In this document: positions 44,594 to 55,152 of the stretch, piece after piece
Position numbering within the stretch: position 1 is the first letter of the stretch
Layout of the letters: each line of letters starts with the position of its first letter
Made by a program: the position numbers and the translations under genes
NCBI RefSeq assembly: GCF_902459805.1
Contig: NZ_CABPST010000010.1
Location: forward strand, 1 to 64,000
Reading direction: 5' to 3'
Source of the DNA: Pandoraea bronchicola
GTDB taxonomy: Bacteria > Pseudomonadota > Gammaproteobacteria > Burkholderiales > Burkholderiaceae
DNA: 64,000 nucleotides
Notes under the pieces: model-generated
Told to the model about the DNA's origin: nothing
What the model saw: only the letters and a program-made list of their open reading frames with translations
Databases searched by the model: none

Positions 44594-45670
44594 ATGAGTA
44601 TCCAGGTACAACAGGTTTCGAAGCGTTTCGGCGATTTCGCGGCGCTCGACGACGTCAGTCTCGAATTCCCCACGGGGGAGCTGGTTGCGCTGCTCGGACC
44701 GTCGGGCTGCGGCAAGACCACGCTGCTGCGCATTGTCGCGGGGCTGGAGTTTGCCGATGCCGGCCGTGTGGTGCTCAACGGCGAGGACGTGGCTTCGGTC
44801 GGCACGCGCGAGCGTCAGGTCGGCTTCGTGTTCCAGCACTACGCACTTTTCCGTCATATGACGGTGTTCGAGAACGTAGCGTTCGGCCTGCGCGTGAAGT
44901 CGCGCCGCGAACGCCTGCCGGACGCGCAGATTCGCAACAAGGTTCACGAACTGCTCGGCCTCGTGCAACTCGACTGGCTGGCCGACCACTACCCGGCGGA
45001 ACTGTCGGGCGGACAGCGCCAGCGCATTGCACTGGCGCGCGCGCTGGCCGTCGAGCCGAAGGTGTTGCTGCTCGACGAGCCGTTCGGTGCGCTCGACGCC
45101 AAGGTCCGCAAGGAACTGCGTAGCTGGCTGCGACGTCTGCACGACGAACTGCACATCACGACGATCTTCGTCACTCACGATCAGGAAGAAGCGCTCGAAG
45201 TGGCCGACCGTATCGTGCTGATGAATCGCGGCAAGGTCGAGCAGATCGGCGCGCCGCAGGACGTCTACGATACGCCGCAAAGCGCATTCGTCTATGAGTT
45301 CCTCGGTGCCGCGAACCGGCTCTCGGGCGAACTGCGCACGCACGATTTCATTGCGGACGCCGGGGCGTATCGTGTCACGGTACACAAGGACGATCTGCCT
45401 GCCGTCCCGCAGGACGGCCGTGCGATTGCGTATGTGCGCCCGCACGATCTCGCGCTGCTGCCTGCGCACGACGGCGGCCCGGGCATCGACGTGGCAGTGC
45501 GCCGCGCGATTCCGCTGGGAGGCACCGTGCGCGTAGAACTCGCCGCACCCGGCGACGCGGTGTGGGAAGCGGAACTCACGCGCTCGGGCTGGCAGGCGCT
45601 CGGCGCCGATGCCGGTGCGACGCTGCGGGCGGTGCCCCGCCAGTTGCGGGTGTTTTCCGCACGGGCGTGA
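44594..45670 (+). CDS. cysA: sulfate/thiosulfate ABC transporter ATPase CysA
   Basis: The 358-residue ATPase has Walker A G35-PSGCGKT-42, the Q-loop near [12 protein letters not shown], signature [15 protein letters not shown], Walker [14 protein letters not shown] and the H-loop FVTHDQEEA. The C-terminal third is a TOBE-type regulatory domain ([15 protein letters not shown]). It drives the CysTW channel. A GAGGAG motif precedes the ATG. Confidence 0.97.
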   Translation: MSIQVQQVSKRFGDFAALDDVSLEFPTGELVALLGPSGCGKTTLLRIVAGLEFADAGRVVLNGEDVASVGTRERQVGFVFQHYALFRHMTVFENVAFGLRVKSRRERLPDAQIRNKVHELLGLVQLDWLADHYPAELSGGQRQRIALARALAVEPKVLLLDEPFGALDAKVRKELRSWLRRLHDELHITTIFVTHDQEEALEVADRIVLMNRGKVEQIGAPQDVYDTPQSAFVYEFLGAANRLSGELRTHDFIADAGAYRVTVHKDDLPAVPQDGRAIAYVRPHDLALLPAHDGGPGIDVAVRRAIPLGGTVRVELAAPGDAVWEAELTRSGWQALGADAGATLRAVPRQLRVFSARA

Positions 45671-45774
45671 ACGGCCCGGCGTATCGAACACAACAACAAG
45701 CTAAACCTATTTGGCACAGGTAATCGACGTCATCAGACGTCACGGACAGACAAGCAACAGGGCGGAGTCACATC

Positions 45775-46713
45775 ATGAATTTCCAGCAATTGCGCTACGT
45801 GCGCGAAGCCGTTCGGCAGAACCTCAACCTGACGGAGGCGGCGAGTGCGCTGTACACGTCGCAGTCGGGCGTGAGCAAGCAGATCAAGGATCTCGAAGAC
45901 GAACTCGGGGTGGACGTGTTCGTGCGTCGCGGCAAGCGCCTCACGGGACTGACCGAGCCGGGCAAGGCCGTGCTGCAACTGATCGAGCGCATGCTGCTCG
46001 ACGCCGAGAACCTGCGCCGTGTGGCGCGTCAGTTCGCGGATCAGGATAGCGGGCATCTCGTGGTGGCCACGACCCACACACAGGCGCGCTATGCGTTGCC
46101 GCAGGTCATCAAGCAGTTCACGAGCGTGTTTCCGAAGGTGCATCTGGCGTTGCGTCAGGGCAGCCCGCGTCAGATCGCGCAGATGGTCATCGACGGGGAA
46201 GCCGACATCGGTATCACGACCGAGGCGCTGGACCGCTTTCCCGATATCGTCACGTTCCCGTGCTATTCCTGGCACCACGTTGCCGTCGTGCCGAAGGATC
46301 ACCCGCTGGTCGGGCGTGAAAGCGTGACGCTCGCGGACATTGCCGACTATCCGATCATTACCTATGACGGCGATTTCACGGGCCGCTCGCACGTGGACAA
46401 GGCATTCTCCGATCAGGGGCTGGTGCCGGACATCGTGCTGACGGCACTCGATACCGACGTGATCAAGACGTACGTCGAACTGGGACTGGGCGTGGGGATC
46501 GTGGCAGCCATGGCCGTCGACCCTCGCAAGGATCAGGATCTGGCCGTGCTGGAGCTCGATAACGCGTTCGAGCCGAGCACCACGCGGATCGGCTTGCGTC
46601 GCGGCGCGTTTCTGCGCTCTTATGCTTATCGGTTCATTGAAATGCTTGCCCCGGCGCTCAAGGAGCAGGAAATCTCGACGCAACTGCGAGAAGCGCTGGA
46701 GTTCGCGGCCTGA
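45775..46713 (+). CDS. cysB: CysB-type LysR regulator of sulfur assimilation
   Basis: The 312-residue LTTR starts MNFQQLRYVREAVRQNLNLT with ALYTSQSGVSKQIKDLEDEL as its HTH, which is the CysB/Cbl signature, and continues with the effector domain (TTHTQARYALPQVIKQF, GIVAAMAVDP). In this family O-acetylserine or sulfate-related signals switch activation of sulfate uptake. It lies 104 bases downstream of cysA, facing the same way, so regulator and targets are probably on one transcript. GGAG is eight bases before the ATG. Confidence 0.95.
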   Translation: MNFQQLRYVREAVRQNLNLTEAASALYTSQSGVSKQIKDLEDELGVDVFVRRGKRLTGLTEPGKAVLQLIERMLLDAENLRRVARQFADQDSGHLVVATTHTQARYALPQVIKQFTSVFPKVHLALRQGSPRQIAQMVIDGEADIGITTEALDRFPDIVTFPCYSWHHVAVVPKDHPLVGRESVTLADIADYPIITYDGDFTGRSHVDKAFSDQGLVPDIVLTALDTDVIKTYVELGLGVGIVAAMAVDPRKDQDLAVLELDNAFEPSTTRIGLRRGAFLRSYAYRFIEMLAPALKEQEISTQLREALEFAA

Positions 46714-46751
46714 CGCGCGGCCTGACGCGCGGCTGAGGCGCGGCTGACGCG
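46706..46751 (+). repeat. short imperfect tandem repeat over the cysB stop codon
   Basis: Two copies of CGGCCTGACGCG are followed by CGGCTGAGGCG and CGGCTGACGCG. The first copy contains the cysB stop TGA (46711-46713), and each further copy contains another TGA. Confidence 0.75.
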
Positions 46752-46828
46752 ACCTCGCCTCGGGGCAGGCCGGAACACGTTTTCAGGCGTGCTCCGGCGC
46801 GTTCCCGTCGTTCGGCCGCGGTGTGGCC

Positions 46829-46863
46829 ATCGATCCCGCCCAACGAGGCGGGATCGATATTTT
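46829..46863 (+). terminator. Rho-independent terminator of the sulfate operon
   Basis: ATCGATCCCGCC (46829-46840) and GGCGGGATCGAT (46847-46858) form a perfect 12-bp stem around CAACGA, followed by ATTTT. It lies 115 bases past cysB and just before the asparaginase promoter. Confidence 0.82.
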
Positions 46864-46869
46864 CAGCGA

Positions 46870-46898
46870 TTGGGAAGCCGGCCAGTATTGGATACAAT
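46870..46898 (+). promoter_or_regulatory. asparaginase promoter, probably leaderless
   Basis: TTGGGA (46870-46875) and TACAAT (46893-46898) are exactly 17 bases apart. The predicted start falls at 46905-46906, the A of the ATG at 46906. Confidence 0.55.
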
Positions 46899-46905
46899 CG
46901 TTGAC

Positions 46906-47946
46906 ATGACTTTGACCTCATTCAACCCGATTCCTCATTACACCGTGTCCTCGGGCGATCTGCCGCGCATTGCGCTGCTCGCCACGGGCGGCACGATCGC
47001 GGGCAGCGCGGCCGACGCGACGCGCACCGCCGGTTATCAGGCCGGTGCGCTCGGTGTCCAGGACCTGCTCGCGGCCGTCCCGGCGCTGGGCACCATCGCG
47101 CACATCCATGCGGAACAAGTCGCGCAGATCGATAGCAAGGACATGAGCGTGGCGCTCTGGCAGAAGCTGGCCGCCCGCGTGAACGCCTTGCTTTCGCAGC
47201 CCGATGTGGCGGGGGCGGTGATTACCCACGGTACCGATACGCTTGAAGAGACTGCGTATTACCTGCACCTGACCATCAACAGCCGCAAGCCCGTGGTGTT
47301 GACGGCCGCGATGCGCCCCGCGACGGCGCTGTCGGCGGACGGACCGCTGAACCTGCTCAACGCCGTGCGGGTGGCCACCGACCCGATTTCGGCGGGCCGT
47401 GGGGTGATGGTCGCCGTCAACAACCAGATTCACTGCGCACGCGACGTCATCAAGACGAGTACCTACAAGGTCGATGCCTTCCACTCACCGGAAATCGGCG
47501 TGCTCGGCTGGGTGCAGGACGAGCGCGTGGCCTTTCAGCGCGCGGCGTTGCAGTATCACACCGTCGAGAGCGAGTTTGTCGGACTCTCGGGCGAACTGCC
47601 TGCGGTGGAAGTGGTGTCGAGTTATGCGGGCGTCTCGCGCATCGCCGTCGACGCCCTCGTGGACGCGGGCGTGCAAGGCATCGTGGTCGCCGGCACGGGC
47701 AACGGCTCGCTGCATTCGTTGCTGCAACAGGCCCTGGCCGAGGCCGTGCAGCGCGGCGTGACGGTGGTGCGCGCCGCCCGCGTGGGCAGCGGACATGTCA
47801 TGCACAACGGTGCAGCCCCCGACGATCAGTATGGCTTTGTAAGTGCGGGCAATCTGCATCCATTCAAAGCGCGTGTCTTGCTGATGCTGGCATTGCAGGC
47901 AGGCGTGCCGCGCGAGCGCATGCAGAGCCTGTTCGTCGAGTATTGA
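46906..47946 (+). CDS. L-asparaginase
   Basis: The 346-residue enzyme hydrolyses asparagine to aspartate and ammonia. The first active-site signature is LLATGGTIAGSA with Thr27 or Thr30, the second is VITHGTDTLEETAYYL with the Thr-Asp pair, and the catalytic Lys lies in the TAAMRPA/KTSTYK region. No signal peptide is seen (MTLTSFNPIPHYTVSSGDLP), so it is probably cytoplasmic. I chose ATG 46906; longer in-frame starts would cross the upstream terminator. There is no Shine-Dalgarno before it, and a -10 box lies directly upstream. Confidence 0.94.
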   Translation: MTLTSFNPIPHYTVSSGDLPRIALLATGGTIAGSAADATRTAGYQAGALGVQDLLAAVPALGTIAHIHAEQVAQIDSKDMSVALWQKLAARVNALLSQPDVAGAVITHGTDTLEETAYYLHLTINSRKPVVLTAAMRPATALSADGPLNLLNAVRVATDPISAGRGVMVAVNNQIHCARDVIKTSTYKVDAFHSPEIGVLGWVQDERVAFQRAALQYHTVESEFVGLSGELPAVEVVSSYAGVSRIAVDALVDAGVQGIVVAGTGNGSLHSLLQQALAEAVQRGVTVVRAARVGSGHVMHNGAAPDDQYGFVSAGNLHPFKARVLLMLALQAGVPRERMQSLFVEY

Positions 47947-47975
47947 GCCGCAACCCATCGCCGGGACAACAAAAT

Positions 47976-48011
47976 ACGGCGCCAGTCGCTCATTCGATCG
48001 ACTGGCGCCGT
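47976..48011 (-). terminator. stem-loop, probable terminator
   Basis: ACGGCGCCAGTCG (47976-47988) pairs perfectly with CGACTGGCGCCGT (47999-48011). Leftward it is followed by ATTTTGTTGT on the minus strand, a fair T-rich tail; rightward there is none. It may end minus-strand transcripts from glxR or simply stabilise the asparaginase mRNA end. Confidence 0.55.
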
Positions 48012-48295
48012 GAGGCTTGATGAGGGGCATGGTGCCGCTGACCCCTTGCCTGATCTCTGTGGAACCGGCTGTCGTCACTTTCTTCTCTCTGCTCACGGCT
48101 TTGACAGGGCTTTGATAGCCGCTTTCTTCGTCTTCTCGCGAACGACTCCGTGAACCGGTCGTTCCGATGTACAGCGCGACGAGCGTGCCGTGAGTCCGGA
48201 TGTGACGTCGGTTGACGGATACCGGCCTTGCATTCCGGTATTCGCCAACGTCCGCCGAATCTCCCTGATTGCCTGACGTTACCGATCGGATCGAT

Positions 48296-48311
48296 GCGTA
48301 ACGCGTTACGC
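48296..48311. repeat. 16-bp perfect palindrome next to the glxR stop
   Basis: GCGTAACGCGTTACGC equals its own reverse complement, and a further GTTACGC follows and contains the glxR stop codon. No function is assigned. Confidence 0.8.
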
Positions 48312-48312
48312 G

Positions 48313-49194
48313 TTACGCCACGGTATGGTTGGCGAGCATTTCCAGCGCGCGCACCATGCCCGAGTGATCCCACGCAGCGCCACCGTTCGCGGCGCAGGCG
48401 TTGAACAGCTCCTGGCACGTGGCCGTGTTCGGCAGCGACACGCCGAGGGCCTTGGCGCTTTGCAGGGCCAGATTCAGATCCTTCTGGTGCAGGGCGATGC
48501 GGAAGCCCGGCTCGAAGTTGCGCTTGACCATACGCTCGCCATGCACTTCGAGAATGCGCGACGAGGCGAAGCCGCCCATCAGCGCTTCACGCACCTTGGC
48601 GGGGTCGGCGCCGGCCTTCGACGCGAACAGCAGGGCTTCGCCGACGGCTTCGATGGTGAGCGCGACCACGATCTGGTTGGCGACCTTGCAGGTTTGACCG
48701 GCACCGCTTTCGCCCACGAGCGTGATGTTCTTGCCCATCAGTTCGAAGAACGGCTTCACGTCGTCGAACGCGGCTTGCGAGCCGCCGACCATGATCGACA
48801 GCGATGCGGCTTTCGCGCCGACTTCGCCGCCCGAGACCGGGGCGTCGAGGTACTCGGCGCCCAGCGCCTTGATCTTCTTGGCGTATTCCTTCGTTTCGAT
48901 CGGCGAAATGGAGCTCATGTCGACGACGATCTTGCCCGCCGAGAGGCCTTCGGCCAGACCGTCCTGACCGAACAGCACAGCGCCCACGTCCGGGGTATCC
49001 GGCACCATCACGAAGACGATGTCGGCACGCTTGGCGACCTCCTTGGCCGACGTGCAGACGGTGGCCTGACCGTCGATCAGGTCCTGCGGCGGCGTGCGGC
49101 GCTCGTACAGGAACAGCTTGTGACCGGCGTTTTGCAGATGCTTCGCCATCGGCGCGCCCATGATGCCCAGACCAATGAAACCGAGTTGTGCCAT
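48313..49194 (-). CDS. glxR: tartronate semialdehyde reductase (2-hydroxy-3-oxopropionate reductase)
   Basis: This 293-residue beta-hydroxyacid dehydrogenase reduces tartronate semialdehyde to D-glycerate with NAD(P)H. The Rossmann motif is GFIGLGIMGAPMAKHL, the substrate motif DAPVSGGEVGAKAASL, and the catalytic Lys lies in GAGQTCKVANQI. ATG 49194 has AAGGAG eight bases upstream. It is the last step of the gcl-hyi-glxR route from glyoxylate to glycerate. Confidence 0.96.
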   Translation of the reverse strand: MAQLGFIGLGIMGAPMAKHLQNAGHKLFLYERRTPPQDLIDGQATVCTSAKEVAKRADIVFVMVPDTPDVGAVLFGQDGLAEGLSAGKIVVDMSSISPIETKEYAKKIKALGAEYLDAPVSGGEVGAKAASLSIMVGGSQAAFDDVKPFFELMGKNITLVGESGAGQTCKVANQIVVALTIEAVGEALLFASKAGADPAKVREALMGGFASSRILEVHGERMVKRNFEPGFRIALHQKDLNLALQSAKALGVSLPNTATCQELFNACAANGGAAWDHSGMVRALEMLANHTVA

Positions 49195-49283
49195 TTCGAG
49201 ACTCCTTGTTGCCAAAGTGTTAAGTGGGGTTCGCTGACGCCTGGACGAGCAGGGCGGTGGCGCGCGGGCGCGTCCCCCGTGCT

Positions 49284-49312
49284 CCGGCCGCATGCCCCCT
49301 GCATGCGGCCGG
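49284..49312 (-). other. 12-bp hairpin between hyi and glxR
   Basis: CCGGCCGCATGC (49284-49295) pairs perfectly with GCATGCGGCCGG (49301-49312) around a five-base loop. No T run follows on either strand. In an operon gap it could tune the ratio of hyi to glxR mRNA. The rest of 49195-49442 shows nothing else. Confidence 0.55.
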
Positions 49313-49442
49313 CGGGGCCCTTCCTCGTCGAAACCCGGTCAGCCGGCGTGCCGCTTCCTACGGCTGACTGCCGCTACGCCGTCGTGTCGTCTGCACGCCG
49401 CCGGGGGTGGCGTCGTGCGGGTGAAGGGGGGCGACTGAAAAC

Positions 49443-50234
49443 TCAGGCGGCTTCGCGCAAGCCTGCCGCCTTGAACCAGCCGAGGCCATCGGTCGTGGTG
49501 GTGGCCGGTTTGTATTCGCATCCGATCCAGCCGTTGTAGCCAAGGCGGTCAAGGAACGCGAACAGATACGCGTAGTTGATCTCGCCCGTGCCCGGTTCGT
49601 TGCGGCCCGGGTTGTCCGCCAGTTGCACGTGAGCGATGCGCGCCAGATTCGTCTCGATGGTCTTGGCGAGTTCGCCTTCCATGCGCTGCATGTGATAGAT
49701 GTCGTACTGCAGGAACAGGTTGTCCGAACCGACGGCGTCGAAGATCTCCAGCGCCTGCTTCGTGCGATTCACGAAGAAGCCGGGAATGTCGTACGTGTTG
49801 ATCGGTTCGACCAGCAGGCGGATGCCTTCTGCCTTGAGCGCATTGGCCGCGAAGCGCAGATTTTCCACCAGCGTTTCCTGAGCCGTTTGCGTGGACAGGT
49901 CGGCGCCTTGCTTGCCCACGAGGCAGTTCAGTTGCTTCACGCCCAGCGCCTTGGCATAGGTGATCGCTTCGCCCACACCGTCGCGGAATTCGGCCACGCG
50001 ATCCGGGAAGATGGCGATGCCGCGCTCGCCCGCATCCCAGTTGCCGGCGGGCAGGTTGTGCAGCACGAGGTCTAGCTGATACTGGTTCAGCTTGTCGGCG
50101 ATCTGGTCGCGGTGAAACGAATAGGGGAACAGAAACTCCACGCCGCGAAAGCCCGCTGCGGCGGCCGCCTTGAAGCGGTCGAGGAACGGCACCTCGTTGA
50201 ACAGCATGGTCAGGTTGGCGGCAAATTTCGGCAT
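49443..50234 (-). CDS. hyi: hydroxypyruvate isomerase
   Basis: The 263-residue TIM-barrel enzyme interconverts hydroxypyruvate and tartronate semialdehyde. It has the AP-endonuclease-2/xylose isomerase-like fold: FKAAAAAGFRGVEFLFPYSF, LVEPINTYDIPGFFV (metal-binding Glu), LQYDIYHMQRMEG and WIGCEYKPATTT. I chose ATG 50234 (MPKFAANLTMLF) with AGGAG eight bases upstream. It lies between gcl and glxR, the common order. Confidence 0.95.
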   Translation of the reverse strand: MPKFAANLTMLFNEVPFLDRFKAAAAAGFRGVEFLFPYSFHRDQIADKLNQYQLDLVLHNLPAGNWDAGERGIAIFPDRVAEFRDGVGEAITYAKALGVKQLNCLVGKQGADLSTQTAQETLVENLRFAANALKAEGIRLLVEPINTYDIPGFFVNRTKQALEIFDAVGSDNLFLQYDIYHMQRMEGELAKTIETNLARIAHVQLADNPGRNEPGTGEINYAYLFAFLDRLGYNGWIGCEYKPATTTTDGLGWFKAAGLREAA

Positions 50235-50398
50235 TGCGCTGACTCCTCTCTCTCTTTTTAGGGGGTGGTTTCGACGATTTCGATGCAAGGGTGTTGCCGG
50301 GTTGCGGGGCGCGCACTTTGGCCGTTCACGGGGTCTAGCCGAAAGCGGAGGGGACGCACGCGCCCCGCAATCCTTTTGCAGGTCTGGCCGGGTCCGGC

Positions 50399-52165
<1,767 letters not shown>

Positions 52166-52286
52166 GTGACTCCTCCAATGGGTAATTGATAGTGATGTTG
52201 GAGGTCACTTTAAGCCGGTACGATTTGTTTGATAAGATCACAAAAGATCGTTTTTTTAAGAACAAAAAGTATCGAATGGAGACGTG
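52166..52286. promoter_or_regulatory. divergent control region gcl / LysR gene with nested dyad
   Basis: In this 121-base gap ACGAT (52220-52224) and ATCGT (52247-52251) flank TGAT-AAG-ATCA (52230-52240), a nested dyad. An AT-rich run (CACAAAAGATCGTTTTTTTA) continues toward the LysR gene. This is a reasonable site for the LysR protein encoded next to it, probably sensing glyoxylate or a related acid. Confidence 0.45.
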
Positions 52287-53198
52287 ATGGACCGTTACAA
52301 ACAGATCGAAACCTTCGTGCAGGTGGCCGAAGCGGGCAGTCTGGCCGCCGCGGCGCTGAAGGAAGGCGTCTCGCCGGTGATTCTCGGGCGGCGTATCGAC
52401 GCGCTGGAAAAGCGGCTCGGCATCAAGCTGATGTACCGCTCGACGCGCCGGCTCGCGCTTTCGGAAGAGGGCGGCGCTTTTCTCGAGCGCTGCAAGCAGT
52501 TGCTTGGCGACTGGGAGATGGCGGAGAACGAGATCAGCGCAGGGCGTCACGCCGTGTCGGGGCACCTGATCGTGTCGGCGCCCGCAGCGTTCGGCCGCAA
52601 GCACGTGGCGCCGCATGCGCCGGCGTTTCTGCGCCTGCATCCCGAGGTCCAGATTTCGTTCAATCTGACCGACCGCGTGGTCGACATCGTGCGTGAGGGG
52701 TACGACATGGGCATACGCATCGGCGGCTCCGTCGACCCGAATTTCGTGGCCGTCAAACTCGCTCAGAACCGGCGCGTCGTGTGTGGCACGCCGGCTTATT
52801 TCTCGCGGTATGGGCGTCCGAAGACGCTGGAAGACCTGGCCAGGCACAATTGCCTCGCGTTCAACCTGCAAGGCGGCCAGCAGCGCGGCTGGTACTTCAA
52901 GCGGCAAGGCAAGCTCGTGACCATTCGCGTAGCGGGCAATCTGGACTGTAACGACGGCGAGTTGCTGCACCGCTGGGCGTTGGAAGGGCTGGGGCTGGGC
53001 TGGCGCTCGACGTGGGAGATCCAGCGCGAGTTGCTCTCCGGAGAGCTGGAGACCGTGCTCGACGAGTACGCGCTGCCCGACTACGACATTCTCGCCGTGT
53101 ACCCGCAACAGCGTTTCCAGCCTGCACGGGTGCGCCTTTTCATCGAGCAGTTGCGGCAGATTTACGCCCGTCCGAACTACTGGCTCGAGAATGCCTGA
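52287..53198 (+). CDS. LysR-family regulator, probable controller of gcl-hyi-glxR
   Basis: A 303-residue LTTR with winged HTH (MDRYKQIETFVQVAEAGSLA, LMYRSTRRLALSEEG) and effector domain from about 90. It is of the same CrgA/DsdC-like type as the regulator at 17767. ATG 52287 lies four bases after GGAGA; a GTG one codon earlier is too close to it. It faces away from gcl, the classic LTTR/target layout. Confidence 0.93.
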   Translation: MDRYKQIETFVQVAEAGSLAAAALKEGVSPVILGRRIDALEKRLGIKLMYRSTRRLALSEEGGAFLERCKQLLGDWEMAENEISAGRHAVSGHLIVSAPAAFGRKHVAPHAPAFLRLHPEVQISFNLTDRVVDIVREGYDMGIRIGGSVDPNFVAVKLAQNRRVVCGTPAYFSRYGRPKTLEDLARHNCLAFNLQGGQQRGWYFKRQGKLVTIRVAGNLDCNDGELLHRWALEGLGLGWRSTWEIQRELLSGELETVLDEYALPDYDILAVYPQQRFQPARVRLFIEQLRQIYARPNYWLENA

Positions 53199-53265
53199 GC
53201 CCGGGCTGACGGTGCCCGGAAGCGGGCGCCGGGCGGGTGGTTGGCGGGCACCGATAGGGCGGGAG

Positions 53266-53294
53266 TTGATGATCGACATGAATTCCGCTAGAAT
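53266..53294 (+). promoter_or_regulatory. rpsF operon promoter
   Basis: TTGATG (53266-53271) and TAGAAT (53289-53294) are 17 bases apart. Start near 53301 leaves a leader of about 60 bases. An S6:S18-type autoregulatory leader might exist there, but I cannot recognise its conserved CCG-bulge hairpin. Confidence 0.6.
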
Positions 53295-53361
53295 CGCGGG
53301 TTCTGCAACCTTGCTGCACTGGTTCTGACGCCCAGGCGGCTTTGTCCATAAGGAGCTCTAT

Positions 53362-53739
53362 ATGCGTCATTATGAAATCGTATTTATCGTTCACCCCGAT
53401 CAGAGCGAGCAAGTGCCTGCGATGATCGAGCGCTACAAGGGCATGGTGACGGCCAAGGCTGGTCAGATCCATCGCGTCGAAGACTGGGGCCGTCGTCAAC
53501 TGGCCTACATGATCGAGAAGCTGGCTAAGGCCCACTACGTCTGCATGAACATCGAGTGCGACCAGGAAACCCTGGACGAGCTGGAACACGCATTCAAGTT
53601 CAACGACGCCGTTCTGCGCCACCTCGTGGTTCGCATGAAGAAGGCCGAGACCGCGCCGTCGCCGATGATGAAGGAAGTGGCCCGCGAAGAAGCCAAGAAG
53701 GCTGCCGCCGTGCCCACGACCGAAGCCGCTGCTTCGTAA
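53362..53739 (+). CDS. rpsF: 30S ribosomal protein S6
   Basis: The 125-residue bS6 starts [20 protein letters not shown] and keeps the ferredoxin-like core ([25 protein letters not shown] in part). The Lys/Ala/Glu-rich tail ([20 protein letters not shown]) is normal for betaproteobacteria. It binds S18 in the 30S platform. AAGGAG is nine bases before the ATG. It heads rpsF-priB-rpsR-rplI. Confidence 0.98.
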   Translation: MRHYEIVFIVHPDQSEQVPAMIERYKGMVTAKAGQIHRVEDWGRRQLAYMIEKLAKAHYVCMNIECDQETLDELEHAFKFNDAVLRHLVVRMKKAETAPSPMMKEVAREEAKKAAAVPTTEAAAS

Positions 53740-53785
53740 TTAGCGCACCGGAACGCATCAGGGTGCCAACGGAAACATCGACCGC

Positions 53786-54088
53786 GTGAATCGTCTACGG
53801 CTCGAGGCCAGCATCGTCGAAATCGGCACGCTGCGCTATACCCCAGCCGGACTTCCTGTGATCGATGTCACGCTGGCCCATGCGGGAACAGTCGAAGAGG
53901 CGGGCGTGGCCCGTCAGGTCGAGTTCTCGGTGCCAGCGGTTGCGATCGGTCCCATCAGTGCCAAAGTCATGGCGTTGGGACTCGAGAAACCGGCTCAGTG
54001 GGCAGGTTTCCTGGCCAAAAAGCATCGCAATAGCCGCACTCTGGTGTTTCACATCACAGCATTGCAAGAATTTGAAAAGGATTGTTGA
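53786..54088 (+). CDS. priB: primosomal replication protein PriB
   Basis: The 100-residue PriB is an SSB-like OB-fold dimer that helps PriA restart replication forks. It starts at GTG 53786 ([20 protein letters not shown]) with [12 protein letters not shown] and a hydrophobic C-terminal strand set ([12 protein letters not shown]). The Shine-Dalgarno is weak, as is often seen for this coupled gene between rpsF and rpsR. It ends two bases before the rpsR ATG. Confidence 0.95.
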   Translation: MNRLRLEASIVEIGTLRYTPAGLPVIDVTLAHAGTVEEAGVARQVEFSVPAVAIGPISAKVMALGLEKPAQWAGFLAKKHRNSRTLVFHITALQEFEKDC

Positions 54089-54090
54089 AC

Positions 54091-54372
54091 ATGCCGCGTC
54101 CTAACGGTAAAAACAAGAAGTTTGATCGCCGCCGCCAACAGCAAAACCCGCTGTTCAAGCGCAAGAAGTTCTGCCGCTTCACCGTCGCTGGTGTCGAGCA
54201 GATCGATTACAAGGATGTCGAAACGCTGAAGGACTTCATCGGCGACAACGGCAAGATCACCCCGGCTCGCCTGACGGGCACCAAGGCGCACTACCAGCGC
54301 CAGCTCGATACGGCCATCAAGCGCGCGCGTTTCCTCGCGCTGATGCCGTACACCGATCTGCACGGTGCTTAA
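54091..54372 (+). CDS. rpsR: 30S ribosomal protein S18
   Basis: The 93-residue bS18 has a basic N-terminus ([20 protein letters not shown]) and the core [20 protein letters not shown]. Near the end [20 protein letters not shown] is family-typical. I chose ATG 54091; AAAAGGA lies nine bases upstream inside the priB end. It binds S6 in the small subunit. Confidence 0.97.
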   Translation: MPRPNGKNKKFDRRRQQQNPLFKRKKFCRFTVAGVEQIDYKDVETLKDFIGDNGKITPARLTGTKAHYQRQLDTAIKRARFLALMPYTDLHGA

Positions 54373-54399
54373 TCGCCAGTCGACGAAGGAGAATAGATA

Positions 54400-54852
54400 A
54401 TGCAAGTGATTCTGCTGGAAAAGGTCGTCAACCTGGGTAACCTGGGCGACATCGTGAAGGTCAAGGATGGTTTCGCACGTAACTTCCTGATCCCGACCAA
54501 GAAGGCTCGTCGCGCCACCAAGGACGCGATCGCCGAATTCGAAGTTCGCCGCGCCGAACTGGAAAAGGCTGCCGCCGAGAAGCTGGCTGCTGCACAAGCC
54601 GAAGGCGAAAAGCTGAGCGGTCTGACCGTGCAAATCTCGCAGAAGGCAGGTGTTGACGGCCGTCTGTTCGGTTCGGTCACCAACTTCGACATCGCCGAAG
54701 CCCTGGGCACCCAAGGTTTCAAGGTCGAGAAGATGCAAGTGCGTATGCCGAATGGCCCGCTCAAGACCGTGGGCGACTTCCCGGTCCAAGTGGCGCTGCA
54801 CACGGACGTCGTCATCGACGTGAACGTGTCGGTGCTGGGCGAGCACGCCTAA
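54400..54852 (+). CDS. rplI: 50S ribosomal protein L9
   Basis: The 150-residue bL9 starts [20 protein letters not shown] and continues [16 protein letters not shown], the N-terminal rRNA-binding domain, then a long helix ([20 protein letters not shown]) and the C-terminal domain. GAAGGAG precedes the ATG. It is the last gene of the operon and is followed by a strong terminator. Confidence 0.98.
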   Translation: MQVILLEKVVNLGNLGDIVKVKDGFARNFLIPTKKARRATKDAIAEFEVRRAELEKAAAEKLAAAQAEGEKLSGLTVQISQKAGVDGRLFGSVTNFDIAEALGTQGFKVEKMQVRMPNGPLKTVGDFPVQVALHTDVVIDVNVSVLGEHA

Positions 54853-54888
54853 GCCGTATCCGCGTCAGCTTCCCGACGCGAATAAAAG

Positions 54889-54920
54889 ACGGAAGCCGGT
54901 CCGCCGGCTTCCGTTTTTTT
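54889..54920 (+). terminator. Rho-independent terminator of the rpsF operon
   Basis: ACGGAAGCCGG (54889-54899) pairs with CCGGCTTCCGT (54904-54914) around TCCG, followed by T to 54920. Confidence 0.93.
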
Positions 54921-55139
54921 ATGTCTGTCTGTTCTGTTTTGCGGGTGGCTGGGATTGTCCGGCTGCCGGTCATGCGCTGATCTATGCCGACCGCCTTCCG
55001 GTTGCGCTCCCTTCCACGTTCGTCACGTTCGATAGCTCCACCTTATGCTGCCTCCAGGGAAACTGCTGAACAAACCGCGCTCGGAAAAATCGTCGCGCAA
55101 GCGGGATTTTGCCGGGGGAGACCGTGATCGCGGGGACGG

Positions 55140-55145
55140 TATAAT
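55140..55145 (+). promoter_or_regulatory. dnaB -10 box, probably leaderless
   Basis: A perfect TATAAT ends seven bases before ATG 55153. The best -35 at 17 bases is poor (GGAGAC-like), so an activator or extended contacts would be needed. The rest of 54921-55139 holds no gene. Confidence 0.45.
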
Positions 55146-55152
55146 GCCCGGC

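Larger units (their letters stand above)
47947..48312. other. 366-base gap between asparaginase and glxR
   Basis: The gap between these convergent genes holds a 13-bp perfect stem-loop (next entry) and a 16-bp palindrome at its right end. Between 48012 and 48295 I see no gene, repeat or promoter I can support. Confidence 0.6.

Noticed and set aside
43670-45691. 673-codon minus-strand open frame over cysW-cysA
   Set aside because: The plus strand carries two clear ABC transporter genes with all motifs; the minus reading has none.
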